DNA of 61,508 nucleotides from an uncultured Prevotellaceae bacterium (GCA_902776475.1 CACYQD010000018.1:1-61508), one strand, 5' to 3'; shown: positions 7,793 to 16,756, counted from the first letter of the stretch. Notes: generated by a model from the sequence alone, not told the origin. Numbers and translations are program-made.

Positions 7793-8812
7793 ATGAAACC
7801 ATTCGTTTCGGTAGTTCTGCCCATCTATAAAGAGGAATTGTTTATCGAGAAATGTATACTCTCGGTACTTGCACAGGACTACCCCAAAGACCGCCTGGAA
7901 CTAATTTTTGTCGATGGGATGAGCCCTGACCGCACACGTGAGATCATCCAGGAATACGCCAGCAAATATTCATTCATTCATCTACTTGACAATCCACAGC
8001 GAATAGTGCCTTTTGCACTCAATAAAGGCATTAAGTTCTCAAAGGGAGATGTGATTATCAGATTAGATGGACATTGTGACTATCCCACAAATTACATCTC
8101 CATCTTGGTGAAATACCTTTTCGACCTCGATGCTGACAACGTCGGTGGGGTATGGTGCACATTGCCGGCCAAGGACACCACAGAATGCCATGCCATCGCC
8201 ATCGGTTCCAGCCACCCGTTTGGAGTGGGAGGGTCAGAACACAAAATAGGATCCAAGGACATCAAACGCACAGACACCGTACCTTTCGGCTGTTATAGAC
8301 GTGAGGTTTTTGACCGGATCGGTTTTTTTGATGAAGACCTTATCCGAAACCAGGACGATGAGTTCAACGCACGCCTGATCAATCACGGAGGGAAGATATT
8401 CATCATCCCAGAACTTGTCATCAACTACACTTCACGCGACAGTATGCAGAAAATGCGGAAGATGTATTATCAATACGGATTGTTTAAACCCCTTGTCAAT
8501 CGGAAACTTGGTGCTCCGGCCACCATCAGACAGTTCTTCCCCGGCCTTTTTGTCACAGGTCTTGTATTGGGCGGGTTGTTGAGTTGCTTCAGCAAGACGA
8601 TATGCTGTATCTACCTCTCCGTTGTCGCCCTATATCTGCTCATCGGAATTGTCATCGGTGTCCGGAAAGCCTTCTCTCACCATAAGCCCGCACTCGTTTG
8701 GTATATGCCATACACGTTCTTCAACATTCACATCAGTTATGGTATTGGCTACCTGACAGGTCTCTACAAAGTGCTGTTCAATAAGCGCTTTGAGGTTCAG
8801 GTCAACCGATGA
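7793..8812 (+). CDS. Glycosyltransferase family 2, membrane-anchored (ExoA-like)
   Basis: A 339-residue GT-A protein. It begins with SVVLPIYKEELFIEKCILSV and has VDGMSPDRT in the nucleotide-sugar pocket, DGHCDYP (the DXD-like site) near residue 90 and NQDDEFNARL, the catalytic ED-like motif, near residue 185. The last 80 residues contain two or three hydrophobic helices, as in succinoglycan ExoA-type enzymes. The specific sugar is unknown. It lies nine bases after the fucosyltransferase gene. Confidence 0.85.
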   Translation: MKPFVSVVLPIYKEELFIEKCILSVLAQDYPKDRLELIFVDGMSPDRTREIIQEYASKYSFIHLLDNPQRIVPFALNKGIKFSKGDVIIRLDGHCDYPTNYISILVKYLFDLDADNVGGVWCTLPAKDTTECHAIAIGSSHPFGVGGSEHKIGSKDIKRTDTVPFGCYRREVFDRIGFFDEDLIRNQDDEFNARLINHGGKIFIIPELVINYTSRDSMQKMRKMYYQYGLFKPLVNRKLGAPATIRQFFPGLFVTGLVLGGLLSCFSKTICCIYLSVVALYLLIGIVIGVRKAFSHHKPALVWYMPYTFFNIHISYGIGYLTGLYKVLFNKRFEVQVNR

Positions 8813-8862
8813 AAACAGACGAGTAAACAATTATAGAACATAAACTTCATGTAAATATATTT

Positions 8863-10086
8863 ATGAAAATACCTTTCTCACCACCTTATATCGATGAGAG
8901 CGTCATCAACGAGGTCGTTGATTCCTTAAGGTCAGGATGGATCACCACCGGACCGAAAGTGAAAGCCCTTGAAGGAGAGATCATGAAACTCACGGGAGCA
9001 AAAGCTGCTTTGGGCGTGAACTCCTGGACATCCGGCGCAACGATGATGCTGCGCTGGTTGGGCATCAAACCCGGCGATGAGGTTATCATACCGGCTTATA
9101 CATATTGTGCCACAGCCATGGCTCCGATATGGGCTGGCGCGACAGTTGTGATGGTGGACTCCGGCAAAGATTTCAATATCTCTGCGGAAACCATACGCAA
9201 GGCCATCACTCCACGCACCAAAGCCATCATCCCTGTTGATATCGCAGGTTATCCGTGTGATTATGATGCCATTATGGCTCTCGTCAAAGAACCTGCCATC
9301 AAATCGATGTTCAAAGCGGAGTCTGATGTGCAAGCCCGTCTGGGACGTATCCTTGTTCTCAATGACTCTGCCCATTCTCTAGGAGCGAGATACGACAACA
9401 ATCATGCTGGCACGGAGACAGATATCACTGTATTCTCCTTGCATGCTGTCAAAAACATCACCACGGCAGAAGGAGGCATGATCTGTTTCAATATGCCGGA
9501 ACCTTTTGATAACGAACAGCTCTACAAGGAGATGAGGCTCATGACACTCAACTGCCAAACCAAGGATGCATTCACCAAGAGTCAGGCTGGCGGTTGGCGT
9601 TACGACATTGTGGGAAAGGGTATGAAAATCAATATGGCTGATGTGAATGCCGCTATCGGACTGGCCCAGATTCGTCAGTATGATAAGCTGCTTGCTGAAC
9701 GCAAGCGCATCTATCAAACCTACGATGAGGCATTCTCAAAATACGACTGGGCGATTCTTCCTCCGTCATACTCACAGGTCATGGAGAGTTCATACCACGT
9801 ATATCCTCTGCGCATCAAGGGATTCACCGAAAATCAGCGCGACGAGATGATCAAGGTCATCTCCCAGTCGGAGGTGGCCGTCAATGTGCATTTCGTACCA
9901 CTGCCCATGCTCTCTTATTATCAATCACTGGGTTATGACATCAACGATTACCCCAATGCCTATAGGCATTATATTCATGAGATATCCCTGCCCGTCTATC
10001 CGCAGCTCGATGACGAAAAAGTGAGATTTGTCATCAAAACTGTTGTTGAGGCTTATCAGACCATCGCTTCCAGCAGCATCCGATGA
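8863..10086 (+). CDS. DegT/DnrJ/EryC1/StrS aminotransferase
   Basis: A 407-residue PLP enzyme that aminates a keto group on a nucleotide sugar. The PLP lysine is K197 in SLHAVKNITTAEGG, and GWITTGPKVKALE at the N-terminus is typical. It overlaps the initiating transferase gene by four bases, an arrangement seen where a 4-amino-4,6-dideoxy sugar is the first residue. No UDP-sugar 4,6-dehydratase is in the operon, so its substrate must come from elsewhere. The GDP-4-keto-6-deoxymannose made by the operon's Gmd is an alternative substrate, which would give a perosamine-type sugar. The choice cannot be made from sequence alone. Confidence 0.88.
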   Translation: MKIPFSPPYIDESVINEVVDSLRSGWITTGPKVKALEGEIMKLTGAKAALGVNSWTSGATMMLRWLGIKPGDEVIIPAYTYCATAMAPIWAGATVVMVDSGKDFNISAETIRKAITPRTKAIIPVDIAGYPCDYDAIMALVKEPAIKSMFKAESDVQARLGRILVLNDSAHSLGARYDNNHAGTETDITVFSLHAVKNITTAEGGMICFNMPEPFDNEQLYKEMRLMTLNCQTKDAFTKSQAGGWRYDIVGKGMKINMADVNAAIGLAQIRQYDKLLAERKRIYQTYDEAFSKYDWAILPPSYSQVMESSYHVYPLRIKGFTENQRDEMIKVISQSEVAVNVHFVPLPMLSYYQSLGYDINDYPNAYRHYIHEISLPVYPQLDDEKVRFVIKTVVEAYQTIASSSIR

Positions 10087-10673
10087 TCAGATTCTTTGAC
10101 ATTCTCCTCTCAAGTCTGGGCCTCATTCTCTTGTCGCCCATCTTTCTGATCATCTATGTCGTCATCAGGAGCAGCAGCAAGGGCCCTGGCTTCTATTCCC
10201 AGAAGCGGATCGGCAAGCATGGGAGGCCATTCCGGCTGTACAAATTCCGCACCATGCGCATCGGTTCCGATAAAGGCCGGCTCATCACGGTGGGAGGCAA
10301 GGACAGCAGGATCACGAAGGCAGGCTTTTATATCAGGAAATACAAACTTGATGAACTGCCCCAGTTGTGGAATGTGCTCATCGGCGATATGAGTCTTGTC
10401 GGTCCGAGACCAGAAGTGGAAAGATATGTCAAATTGTATACTCCTTCACAAAGGGTAGTGCTCAGTGTCAAACCAGGTATCACTGATTATGCCTCTATCG
10501 CTTTCTCGGAAGAAAACATCATCCTCGGACGCGCCAAGAATCCAGAGAAGATGTACATTCAGGAGATCATGCCCAAGAAAATAGAAATCAACTTACAATA
10601 TATCAACAACAGGAATCTGAAAGAGTATTTTAAGATCATCTTTCTGACTTTTGTGAAAATTTTAAAGCACTAA
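10083..10673 (+). CDS. Initiating sugar-phosphate transferase (PglC type)
   Basis: A 196-residue member of the bacterial sugar transferase family (PF02397). It transfers a sugar phosphate from a UDP-sugar to undecaprenyl phosphate, the first step of repeat-unit assembly. One N-terminal re-entrant hydrophobic helix (residues about 3-30) precedes YKFRTM, the catalytic DELPQLWNVLIGDMSLVGPRP and a C-terminal helix. The short length is that of the PglC-like monotopic form, without the WcaJ membrane domain. It is coupled to the aminotransferase by ATGA overlap, suggesting it uses the amino sugar made by that enzyme. Confidence 0.92.
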   Translation: MIRFFDILLSSLGLILLSPIFLIIYVVIRSSSKGPGFYSQKRIGKHGRPFRLYKFRTMRIGSDKGRLITVGGKDSRITKAGFYIRKYKLDELPQLWNVLIGDMSLVGPRPEVERYVKLYTPSQRVVLSVKPGITDYASIAFSEENIILGRAKNPEKMYIQEIMPKKIEINLQYINNRNLKEYFKIIFLTFVKILKH

Positions 10674-10679
10674 ATCACG

Positions 10680-11816
10680 ATGAACGACTCTGCTTCTTAT
10701 TTGGAGTTTCTGAGGTTTTGTCTTGACAGCAGTATGCCGGCACCCCAATGTGTGAAGGATATCAATTGGCACAAACTCCTTGAGTTTGGTGTCAAGCATA
10801 CTATTTCTGGCTTGTTTGCCCCTACGGTCTTGCTGAAGAACGGGAAACTGCAGAGGGATGATTTCCAAGGCAACAAGCCTTCCGATGAAGATGTGATGGA
10901 ATGGGTCTTTGAGGATTATCGTTTGAGAAAACTAAACCAGACCATGTTCGAGCGCACAGCCAAGGCGTCCGAATGGTTTGCGGAGAATGGTTTCCGCAAC
11001 TGCATTCTCAAGGGTCAGGGCAATGCTCTGATGTATCCGGATCCCATGCTGCGCGTTCCTGGTGACATTGATATCTGGCTGGAGGGAGGAAGGGAAAAAA
11101 TCTTGGAGTTCACTACCAAGTATTATAACAAGCATGCCTCGAAAATACATGTGGATTTCCCGATGTTCAAGGATGCTTCTGTGGAAGTGCATTTCACACC
11201 ATCCACCCTTAAGAATCCCTATACCAACAAGAAATTGCAGCAGTTTTTCTCGTCTGTTGCTGACGAGCAGTTCTCCAACAAAGTGTCCACACCTGATGGG
11301 AAGATATCATTCACTGTTCCCAAAACAGAATTCAACGTGGTTTATCAGTTGATCCATCTTTACAGGCATCTCATCACCCGCGGTATTGGACTGCGGCAAG
11401 TGATAGATTATTACTACCTGCTTCGGAAAAGGAAGGAGGAGAATCCCACTCAGGAAGATAATAAGAGAGTGATTGCCGACCTGAAGAAATTTAAGCTGAT
11501 GAAGTTTGCTGGCGCCATCTCTTATATCCTCCACGAAATGTTGGGACTCGGCAAGGAATACCTTGTCGTGGCACCTGACAAGAAAGAAGGCGTGTTTATC
11601 CTTAATGAGATCCTCGAAGGTGGAAATTTCGGCAAATACGAGAGCCGTCTTGAACAGAAATTGGACGAGACCCAAGGCCATTTCAAGAGATTCCTGGTCC
11701 TCGAAGCATTCAACTTCCGGCTGCTCAAGCACTATCCCAGCGAAGTGATGTGGATGCCCATCCTCGATCTGAAACGGAGCTGGCTCAATCATCATCTTGA
11801 GGATGATGATGATTAG
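10680..11816 (+). CDS. Nucleotidyltransferase-fold protein (NTP_transf_5 family)
   Basis: A 378-residue protein of an uncharacterised nucleotidyltransferase family common in Bacteroidota polysaccharide loci. The core is CILKGQGNALMYPDPMLR followed by PGDIDIWL, whose DXD would bind metal. A helical C-terminal region follows, with many charged residues and the tail HHLEDDDD. LicD proteins share the fold but not the sequence. A role in adding a phosphate-linked group to the glycan is plausible but unproven. It lies six bases after the sugar transferase gene. Confidence 0.75.
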   Translation: MNDSASYLEFLRFCLDSSMPAPQCVKDINWHKLLEFGVKHTISGLFAPTVLLKNGKLQRDDFQGNKPSDEDVMEWVFEDYRLRKLNQTMFERTAKASEWFAENGFRNCILKGQGNALMYPDPMLRVPGDIDIWLEGGREKILEFTTKYYNKHASKIHVDFPMFKDASVEVHFTPSTLKNPYTNKKLQQFFSSVADEQFSNKVSTPDGKISFTVPKTEFNVVYQLIHLYRHLITRGIGLRQVIDYYYLLRKRKEENPTQEDNKRVIADLKKFKLMKFAGAISYILHEMLGLGKEYLVVAPDKKEGVFILNEILEGGNFGKYESRLEQKLDETQGHFKRFLVLEAFNFRLLKHYPSEVMWMPILDLKRSWLNHHLEDDDD

Positions 11817-11852
11817 ACTTAACGCACTATTATTATCAACAATTCATTTCCT

Positions 11853-12914
11853 ATGACAACATCAAGAAACCATTTGGTCATCATGGCTGGAGGAATCGGC
11901 AGCCGTTTCTGGCCCATGAGTACGAGCGAGAAACCCAAGCAGTTTATCGACGTGCTTGGTGTGGGGCGTACTCTCCTTCAACTGACTCTTGACCGTTTTG
12001 AGGGTATTTGTGAACCAGGCAATGTGTGGGTGGTCACCAATTCCAAGTATGCCGACATCGTGCATGAGCAGTTGCCTGAGATACCTGTCGAGAACATCCT
12101 TTGCGAACCCTGTCGTCGCAATACGGCTCCTTGTATAGCATACGTGAGTTGGCGGATCAAGAAGCGTGACCCTAAAGCCAATGTTGTCGTGACACCGAGT
12201 GACCATCTGGTCACCAATGCTGTGGAATTCCGCCGCGTGGTCAACAAGTGCCTGGAGTTCACGGGTGAGACCGATGCCATCATCACGTTGGGAATGAAGC
12301 CTACGCGCCCTGAGACAGGATTTGGGTATATCCAAGCTGACCTTACCACGAGTTCTGCGCGCAACAAGGAGATCTTCCGGGTGGATTCTTTCCGGGAGAA
12401 ACCCGATGCGGAGACAGCTGCGAAATACATCAAGAGCAAAAGCTACTTCTGGAATGCCGGAATCTTTATCTGGAACGTGAGTACCATCGTCAATGCTTTC
12501 AGGGTCTATATGCCCGCCATGTCGAAAATCTTCGAAAACTTACTTCCTGTTTATGAAACAGAAGCAGAACAGGCTGCCATAGACTTGCGCTACCCTGAAT
12601 GTGAGAATATCTCAGTCGATTATGCCATTATGGAAAGAGCCTCCGAGATTTTTGTCTGTCCTGCTGATTTCGGTTGGAGCGACTTGGGAACGTGGGGCTC
12701 ATTGATGGCACAGACACCTAAAGACCTCTACGGCAATTGCAAGATAGGTCAAGGTATCTCGCTCTACGACACCCATAACTGCATCGTCCATACCACCGAG
12801 GAACGCAAGGTGGTCATACAAGGCCTCGATGGCTATATCATTGCTGAAAAAGACAATACACTGCTCATCTGCAAACTCAGTGAGGAGCAGAAAATCAAGC
12901 AATTCGCAGAATAA
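11853..12914 (+). CDS. manC: Mannose-1-phosphate guanylyltransferase
   Basis: A 353-residue enzyme that makes GDP-mannose from mannose-1-phosphate and GTP. MAGGIGSRFWPMSTSEKPKQ is the nucleotidyltransferase signature, and the later motifs VTPSDHLV, GFGYIQ, FREKPD and WNAGIFIW are all present. It is the short form without a phosphomannose isomerase domain. It is the first of three genes (manC, gmd, fcl) that make GDP-L-fucose for the fucosyltransferase upstream. Confidence 0.93.
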   Translation: MTTSRNHLVIMAGGIGSRFWPMSTSEKPKQFIDVLGVGRTLLQLTLDRFEGICEPGNVWVVTNSKYADIVHEQLPEIPVENILCEPCRRNTAPCIAYVSWRIKKRDPKANVVVTPSDHLVTNAVEFRRVVNKCLEFTGETDAIITLGMKPTRPETGFGYIQADLTTSSARNKEIFRVDSFREKPDAETAAKYIKSKSYFWNAGIFIWNVSTIVNAFRVYMPAMSKIFENLLPVYETEAEQAAIDLRYPECENISVDYAIMERASEIFVCPADFGWSDLGTWGSLMAQTPKDLYGNCKIGQGISLYDTHNCIVHTTEERKVVIQGLDGYIIAEKDNTLLICKLSEEQKIKQFAE

Positions 12915-12926
12915 ACAATACAAATT

Positions 12927-14012
12927 ATGAATCAGAAAACAGCTTTAATCACAGGTATCACAGGTCAAGACGGGTCTTACCTTGCAGAATTCCTCATCGA
13001 CAAAGGATATGATGTGCATGGTTTATTGCGCCGTTCTTCCTCATTCAATACAGCAAGGATAGAACATCTCTATCTTGATGAATGGGTGCGTGATATGAAA
13101 CGAAAGCGACTCGTCAATCTTCATTGGGCAGACATGACCGACTCCTCGTCGCTTATCCGCATTATCGGTGAAGTTAAGCCCACCGAGATTTACAATCTGG
13201 CTGCTCAAAGTCATGTGAAAGTGTCATTCGATGTTCCCGAATATACAGCAGACACCGATGCCGTCGGTGTGCTTCGACTTTTAGAGGCTGTCCGTATCTG
13301 CGGACTTGAGAAGCAATGTAGGATTTATCAAGCTTCTACTTCTGAACTCTACGGCAAAGTGCAGGAAGTACCTCAAAAGGAGACCACCCCGTTCTATCCC
13401 CGTTCTCCTTATGCAGTGGCCAAACTCTATGGATATTGGATCATGAAGAACTATCGTGAGAGTTATGGTATGTACTGTTGCAATGGAATCCTTTTCAATC
13501 ATGAAAGTGAGCGAAGAGGGGAGACCTTCGTGACCAGGAAGATAACGCTCGCAGCCGCACGAATCGCCCAAGGCTATCAGGACAAACTCTATCTTGGCAA
13601 CCTCAACTCACTGCGCGACTGGGGGTACGCCAAGGATTATGTGGAGTGCATGTGGCTCATCCTCCAGCAACCCCAGCCCGATGACTTTGTCATCGCTACA
13701 GGCGAATATCATACGGTAAGGGAATTTGCCACGCTGTCTTTCAAGGCTGTTGGCATCGATTTGGAATGGCAGGGCGAGGGACTTGACGAGAAAGGTGTGG
13801 ACCGCGCTACTGGTCGTGTCTTGGTTGAGGTTGATCCCAAATATTTCAGACCCGCAGAGGTTGATCAGTTGCTTGGCGATCCTTCAAAAGCCAAGGAGAT
13901 TTTGGGATGGAACCCAAGGAAGACCTCTTTCCAGGATCTCATTCGGATCATGATTGATCATGACATGAAATTTGTTAAGAAACTGTATCTGAAGGCACAA
14001 CAACCAGTATAA
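12927..14012 (+). CDS. gmd: GDP-mannose 4,6-dehydratase
   Basis: A 361-residue SDR enzyme that converts GDP-mannose to GDP-4-keto-6-deoxymannose. It has [14 protein letters not shown] for NADP binding, the active site YxxxK in [14 protein letters not shown], with STSELYG before it, and [18 protein letters not shown]. The length is normal. The product is used by Fcl next door and possibly by the DegT aminotransferase. Confidence 0.96.
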   Translation: MNQKTALITGITGQDGSYLAEFLIDKGYDVHGLLRRSSSFNTARIEHLYLDEWVRDMKRKRLVNLHWADMTDSSSLIRIIGEVKPTEIYNLAAQSHVKVSFDVPEYTADTDAVGVLRLLEAVRICGLEKQCRIYQASTSELYGKVQEVPQKETTPFYPRSPYAVAKLYGYWIMKNYRESYGMYCCNGILFNHESERRGETFVTRKITLAAARIAQGYQDKLYLGNLNSLRDWGYAKDYVECMWLILQQPQPDDFVIATGEYHTVREFATLSFKAVGIDLEWQGEGLDEKGVDRATGRVLVEVDPKYFRPAEVDQLLGDPSKAKEILGWNPRKTSFQDLIRIMIDHDMKFVKKLYLKAQQPV

Positions 14013-14020
14013 GGAACGTC

Positions 14021-15127
14021 ATGGCACTCAACAAACAATCCAAAATATATGTTGCGGGGCACCGAGGCCTCGTCGGTTCGGCCATCTGGTCCAATTTGTT
14101 GAAAAGGGGCTACCAGAACCTTGTTGGTAGAAGTCATGCCGAACTCGATTTGCTCGACCCTGTCGCTGTGCGCCAATTCTTCGACGAACAGCACCCTGAT
14201 GCGGTGGTGCTGGCTGCCGCACATGTGGGTGGCATCATGGCCAACTCCAAGTACCGGGCTGACTTTATCTACCAGAATCTTCAGATTCAGCAAAATGTTA
14301 TCGGTGAAAGTTTTCGCCATGAGGTGAGCAAACTGCTGTTTCTCGGCAGCACTTGTATCTATCCACGCATGGCACCGCAGCCTATGAGTGAGGATGCCTT
14401 GCTCACATCTCCTTTGGAATACACCAACGAGCCTTATGCGATAGCCAAGATTGCCGGCCTTAAAATGTGCGAGAGTTTCGCATTGCAGTATGGCTGCAAC
14501 TATGTGGCAGTCATGCCCACCAATCTTTATGGCCCGAATGACAATTTCCATTTGGAGAACAGCCATGTGCTGCCGGCCATGATCAGAAAGGTTTACCTGG
14601 CCAAATGTCTCAATGAGGGTGACTGGGAGGCCGTCAGACGTGACATCAATCTCAGACCTGTGGAAGGTGTTGACGGCAGCTGCAGCAAAGAGGAAATCTT
14701 GTGCGAACTCGGCAAATTCGGCATTTCTCCGGAGTCCGTCACCTTATGGGGCACCGGTTCTCCTTTCCGTGAGTTTTTGTGGAGTGAGGACATGGCCGAC
14801 GCCAGTGTGCATGTGCTTCTCAATGTCAATTTCTCTGATACTTACGATCCCCAGAATCCTGAGATAAGGAATTGCCATATCAATGTGGGTACGGGCAAGG
14901 AACTGACTATCCGGGAACTCGCCCAAAAGGTCATCCGGGAGATAGGTTTCGCAGGGGAACTGATATGGGATGCCTCAAAGCCTGACGGAACACCACGCAA
15001 ACTCATCGATGTGAGCAAGCTTCATCGCCTGGGATGGCATCATCAAGTAGAGATTGATGAAGGAATCCACCGTCTTTACGAATGGTATCTGAAGGGGATT
15101 TGCATCAATCATCAAACCAATCTGTAG
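14021..15127 (+). CDS. fcl: GDP-L-fucose synthase
   Basis: A 368-residue epimerase/reductase that makes GDP-L-fucose from GDP-4-keto-6-deoxymannose. VAGHRGLVGSAIW binds NADPH, LGSTCIYP and the YxxxK in NEPYAIAKIAGLKMCE form the active site, and NLYGPNDNF and GTGSPFREFLW are diagnostic. It is longer than the E. coli enzyme (about 320) because of an insertion near residues 195-235, which is common in Bacteroidota. It is the last gene of the operon and a terminator follows. Confidence 0.95.
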   Translation: MALNKQSKIYVAGHRGLVGSAIWSNLLKRGYQNLVGRSHAELDLLDPVAVRQFFDEQHPDAVVLAAAHVGGIMANSKYRADFIYQNLQIQQNVIGESFRHEVSKLLFLGSTCIYPRMAPQPMSEDALLTSPLEYTNEPYAIAKIAGLKMCESFALQYGCNYVAVMPTNLYGPNDNFHLENSHVLPAMIRKVYLAKCLNEGDWEAVRRDINLRPVEGVDGSCSKEEILCELGKFGISPESVTLWGTGSPFREFLWSEDMADASVHVLLNVNFSDTYDPQNPEIRNCHINVGTGKELTIRELAQKVIREIGFAGELIWDASKPDGTPRKLIDVSKLHRLGWHHQVEIDEGIHRLYEWYLKGICINHQTNL

Positions 15128-15148
15128 AATACAAATTGATAAAATATG

Positions 15149-15191
15149 GTGGGCATGTTCCTATTTAGGGGCATGCCCACTTGCTATTTTT
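15149..15191 (+). terminator. Terminator of the polysaccharide operon
   Basis: GTGGGCATG at 15149-15157 pairs perfectly with CATGCCCAC at 15172-15180, and TTGCTATTTTT follows. Confidence 0.8.
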
Positions 15192-15276
15192 GACGTAATC
15201 AGACAAAAAAACGAAGAAAAAATGCAGTAATGATGCATATTTGTCAAAGAATCCAACTTTTTTTTATTTTTTTTTA

Positions 15277-15284
15277 TATCTTTG
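15277..15284 (+). promoter_or_regulatory. -7 element before licD
   Basis: TATCTTTG matches TAnnTTTG and lies 66 bases before the licD start. The -33 region is a T-rich stretch without a clear TTTG. Confidence 0.5.
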
Positions 15285-15349
15285 CAGACGATTAGGAAAT
15301 GTATTTTCTCCGATTCATTAATAAGAGACAGTTCTTTTGGCAATAATAC

Positions 15350-16177
15350 ATGGAAAAACCTTATTCCATTGAACAGGCTAAATCGACTCTTTACAATATT
15401 TTGAAAGAGTTTGCTGATTTTTGCGATGCCCATCATTTGCGCTATTACCTGGCATACGGAACAATGTTGGGGGCGGTGCGGCATGGAGGGTTTATCCCGT
15501 GGGATGATGATGTAGATGTCATGATGCCAGAGAAAGATTTCTTTATGATGAAAAAACTCTATCGTTCCTCCAAATTTACATTAGATATCTGTTACAACGA
15601 CCCAACTATTCTGCTTGCTATGGGTAGAATGTATGATAATTCCACTTATGGAATCAATGGCAGACGGCATACGCTAGGTTTAGCGATAGATATTTATTTG
15701 ATGTATGGTTCTCCACGGGGAGAAGATGCTGTAGATGAACACATCAGGCTTATCAAACGCTATACCGACCTTGGACTGAAATACAAGAAATGGGGAAACG
15801 GTCTCTATCATCGTTATCTCTTGCCTGAGAGCAATTTCCTACTTCGTATTTCTAAGCACTATTATCAGAAACGAGTTGAGGAATATCAAAAATATCCATT
15901 GGAAGAAGGCGATTACATTTTCATTACAACAGACCGACGCCGTTACAAGCGTGAGTTTTTTGAGAAAAGGGTAAAGAAATTTTTTGTCGATAGAGAGTTC
16001 TATGTCCCGGCAGGTTGGCATGAATGTCTTACCATCAGATATCATGATTATATGAAGCTTCCTCCGGAGGAAGACCGTAAGATTCGTCATCTTTCCACGA
16101 TGTTTTATGACAAGATGCCAGCATATACGGAAATAGAGGAGCGGGGCTATGTCAAGTTGGCTACCTCTCAAGGGTAG
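15350..16177 (+). CDS. LicD family phosphotransferase
   Basis: A 275-residue LicD protein (PF04991). The catalytic block YLAYGTMLGAVRHGGFIPWD is followed by DDVDVMMP, with the GG, DDD metal-binding residues of the nucleotidyltransferase fold. LicD proteins transfer phosphocholine or other phospho-groups onto surface glycans. It has its own promoter after the terminator of the glycan operon, so it may decorate the same polymer but be regulated separately. The substrate cannot be determined; no choline uptake or activation gene is nearby. Confidence 0.88.
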   Translation: MEKPYSIEQAKSTLYNILKEFADFCDAHHLRYYLAYGTMLGAVRHGGFIPWDDDVDVMMPEKDFFMMKKLYRSSKFTLDICYNDPTILLAMGRMYDNSTYGINGRRHTLGLAIDIYLMYGSPRGEDAVDEHIRLIKRYTDLGLKYKKWGNGLYHRYLLPESNFLLRISKHYYQKRVEEYQKYPLEEGDYIFITTDRRRYKREFFEKRVKKFFVDREFYVPAGWHECLTIRYHDYMKLPPEEDRKIRHLSTMFYDKMPAYTEIEERGYVKLATSQG

Positions 16178-16198
16178 CGCCATTCCCTTTTTCTCATT

Positions 16199-16414
16199 TT
16201 GCCTTTCCGTCTATTTCTTGCTGATTGCAGGTATATCGTTCCCGAAACTTGGTTCTGTCATCGTCCTGTTTTAGGAAAACCTTGCGGACGTTGCAATCCC
16301 TGTAAAGATGCCCTCAATGAAGGGATGGCCTACAGAGTTCCTTTGACAGGCAGACTGTTGGGCCTCATCAGACATTATACATGTGACGCTGTCCTGTCGA
16401 TTTTGGGAAAGTAG
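16199..16414 (+). pseudogene. 3' remnant of a QueC-like ATP-pyrophosphatase gene
   Basis: The reading frame ends with VPETWFCHRPVLGKPCGRC and then NPCKDALNEGM, a C-x8-C-x2-C-x2-C pattern like the zinc site at the C-terminus of QueC-type proteins, which in Bacteroidota also occur as uncharacterised members of polysaccharide loci. The ATP-binding N-terminal domain is absent. The frame runs straight from the licD stop with no ATG (only TTG at 16199). I read it as the leftover 3' end of a gene whose front was lost. The family link rests on the cysteine pattern and recall. Confidence 0.55.
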
Positions 16415-16523
16415 AATATTCCATTGGGCAAATGGTTTGATTCTGTAAATGGTGCGCGTGCACAACTGAGAAATTGATTTAAATCAAGAAAATTGTATCT
16501 CTTACACTTTTTCTTGGAAAAAA

Positions 16524-16555
16524 TTTGCAAGACACGATGCGAGTGATTAACTTTG
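16524..16555 (+). promoter_or_regulatory. Promoter-like element within a hairpin
   Basis: TTTG at 16524-16527, a 20 bp spacer and TAACTTTG at 16548-16555 match the consensus. The -7 box lies in the loop and right arm of the hairpin at 16532-16563. The predicted start is near 16562. Confidence 0.5.
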
Positions 16556-16567
16556 CATCGTGTTTTT
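16532..16567 (+). terminator. Possible terminator hairpin
   Basis: ACACGATGC (16532-16540) pairs perfectly with GCATCGTGT (16555-16563), then TTTTC. It could end the licD transcript; the loop is long (14 nt), and it overlaps a promoter-like element. Confidence 0.45.
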
Positions 16568-16623
16568 CATAGTATTAGATTTAAGGTTAACAAAGGTTGG
16601 AGTACGGCGGTACTCCTTTTTTT
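16562..16623 (+). ncRNA. Possible short RNA or attenuated leader upstream of mdh
   Basis: A transcript from the promoter at 16524-16555 would run only about 60 nt to a strong terminator: GGAGTAC (16599-16605), loop GGCG, GTACTCC (16610-16616), then a run of seven T. No reading frame fits. The mdh gene has its own promoter further on, so this would be a separate small RNA. There is no homology evidence. Confidence 0.35.
16599..16623 (+). terminator. Rho-independent terminator
   Basis: A perfect 7-bp stem (GGAGTAC/GTACTCC) with a four-base loop, followed by seven T. Confidence 0.8.
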
Positions 16624-16686
16624 GTGCCCTTAGGTCATTTCCCTGAGATTCCTGTGTTTTTGGGAATAAAAAATGAATCAATTCAT

Positions 16687-16717
16687 TTTGTTATTCACTT
16701 GGTTTTCGTTATCTTTG
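16687..16717 (+). promoter_or_regulatory. mdh promoter
   Basis: TTTG at 16687-16690, a 19 bp spacer and TATCTTTG at 16710-16717. The transcript would begin near 16724, so the gene cannot start before that point. This places the start at the ATG at 16757. Confidence 0.75.
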
Positions 16718-16756
16718 CCGACAATTAAGAACATTACTTATAATACTACAGCAGTT

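Noticed and set aside
16673-16756. A 28-codon N-terminal extension of malate dehydrogenase
   Set aside because: The mdh promoter lies at 16687-16717 within this stretch, and the homologous protein starts at the ATG at 16757.
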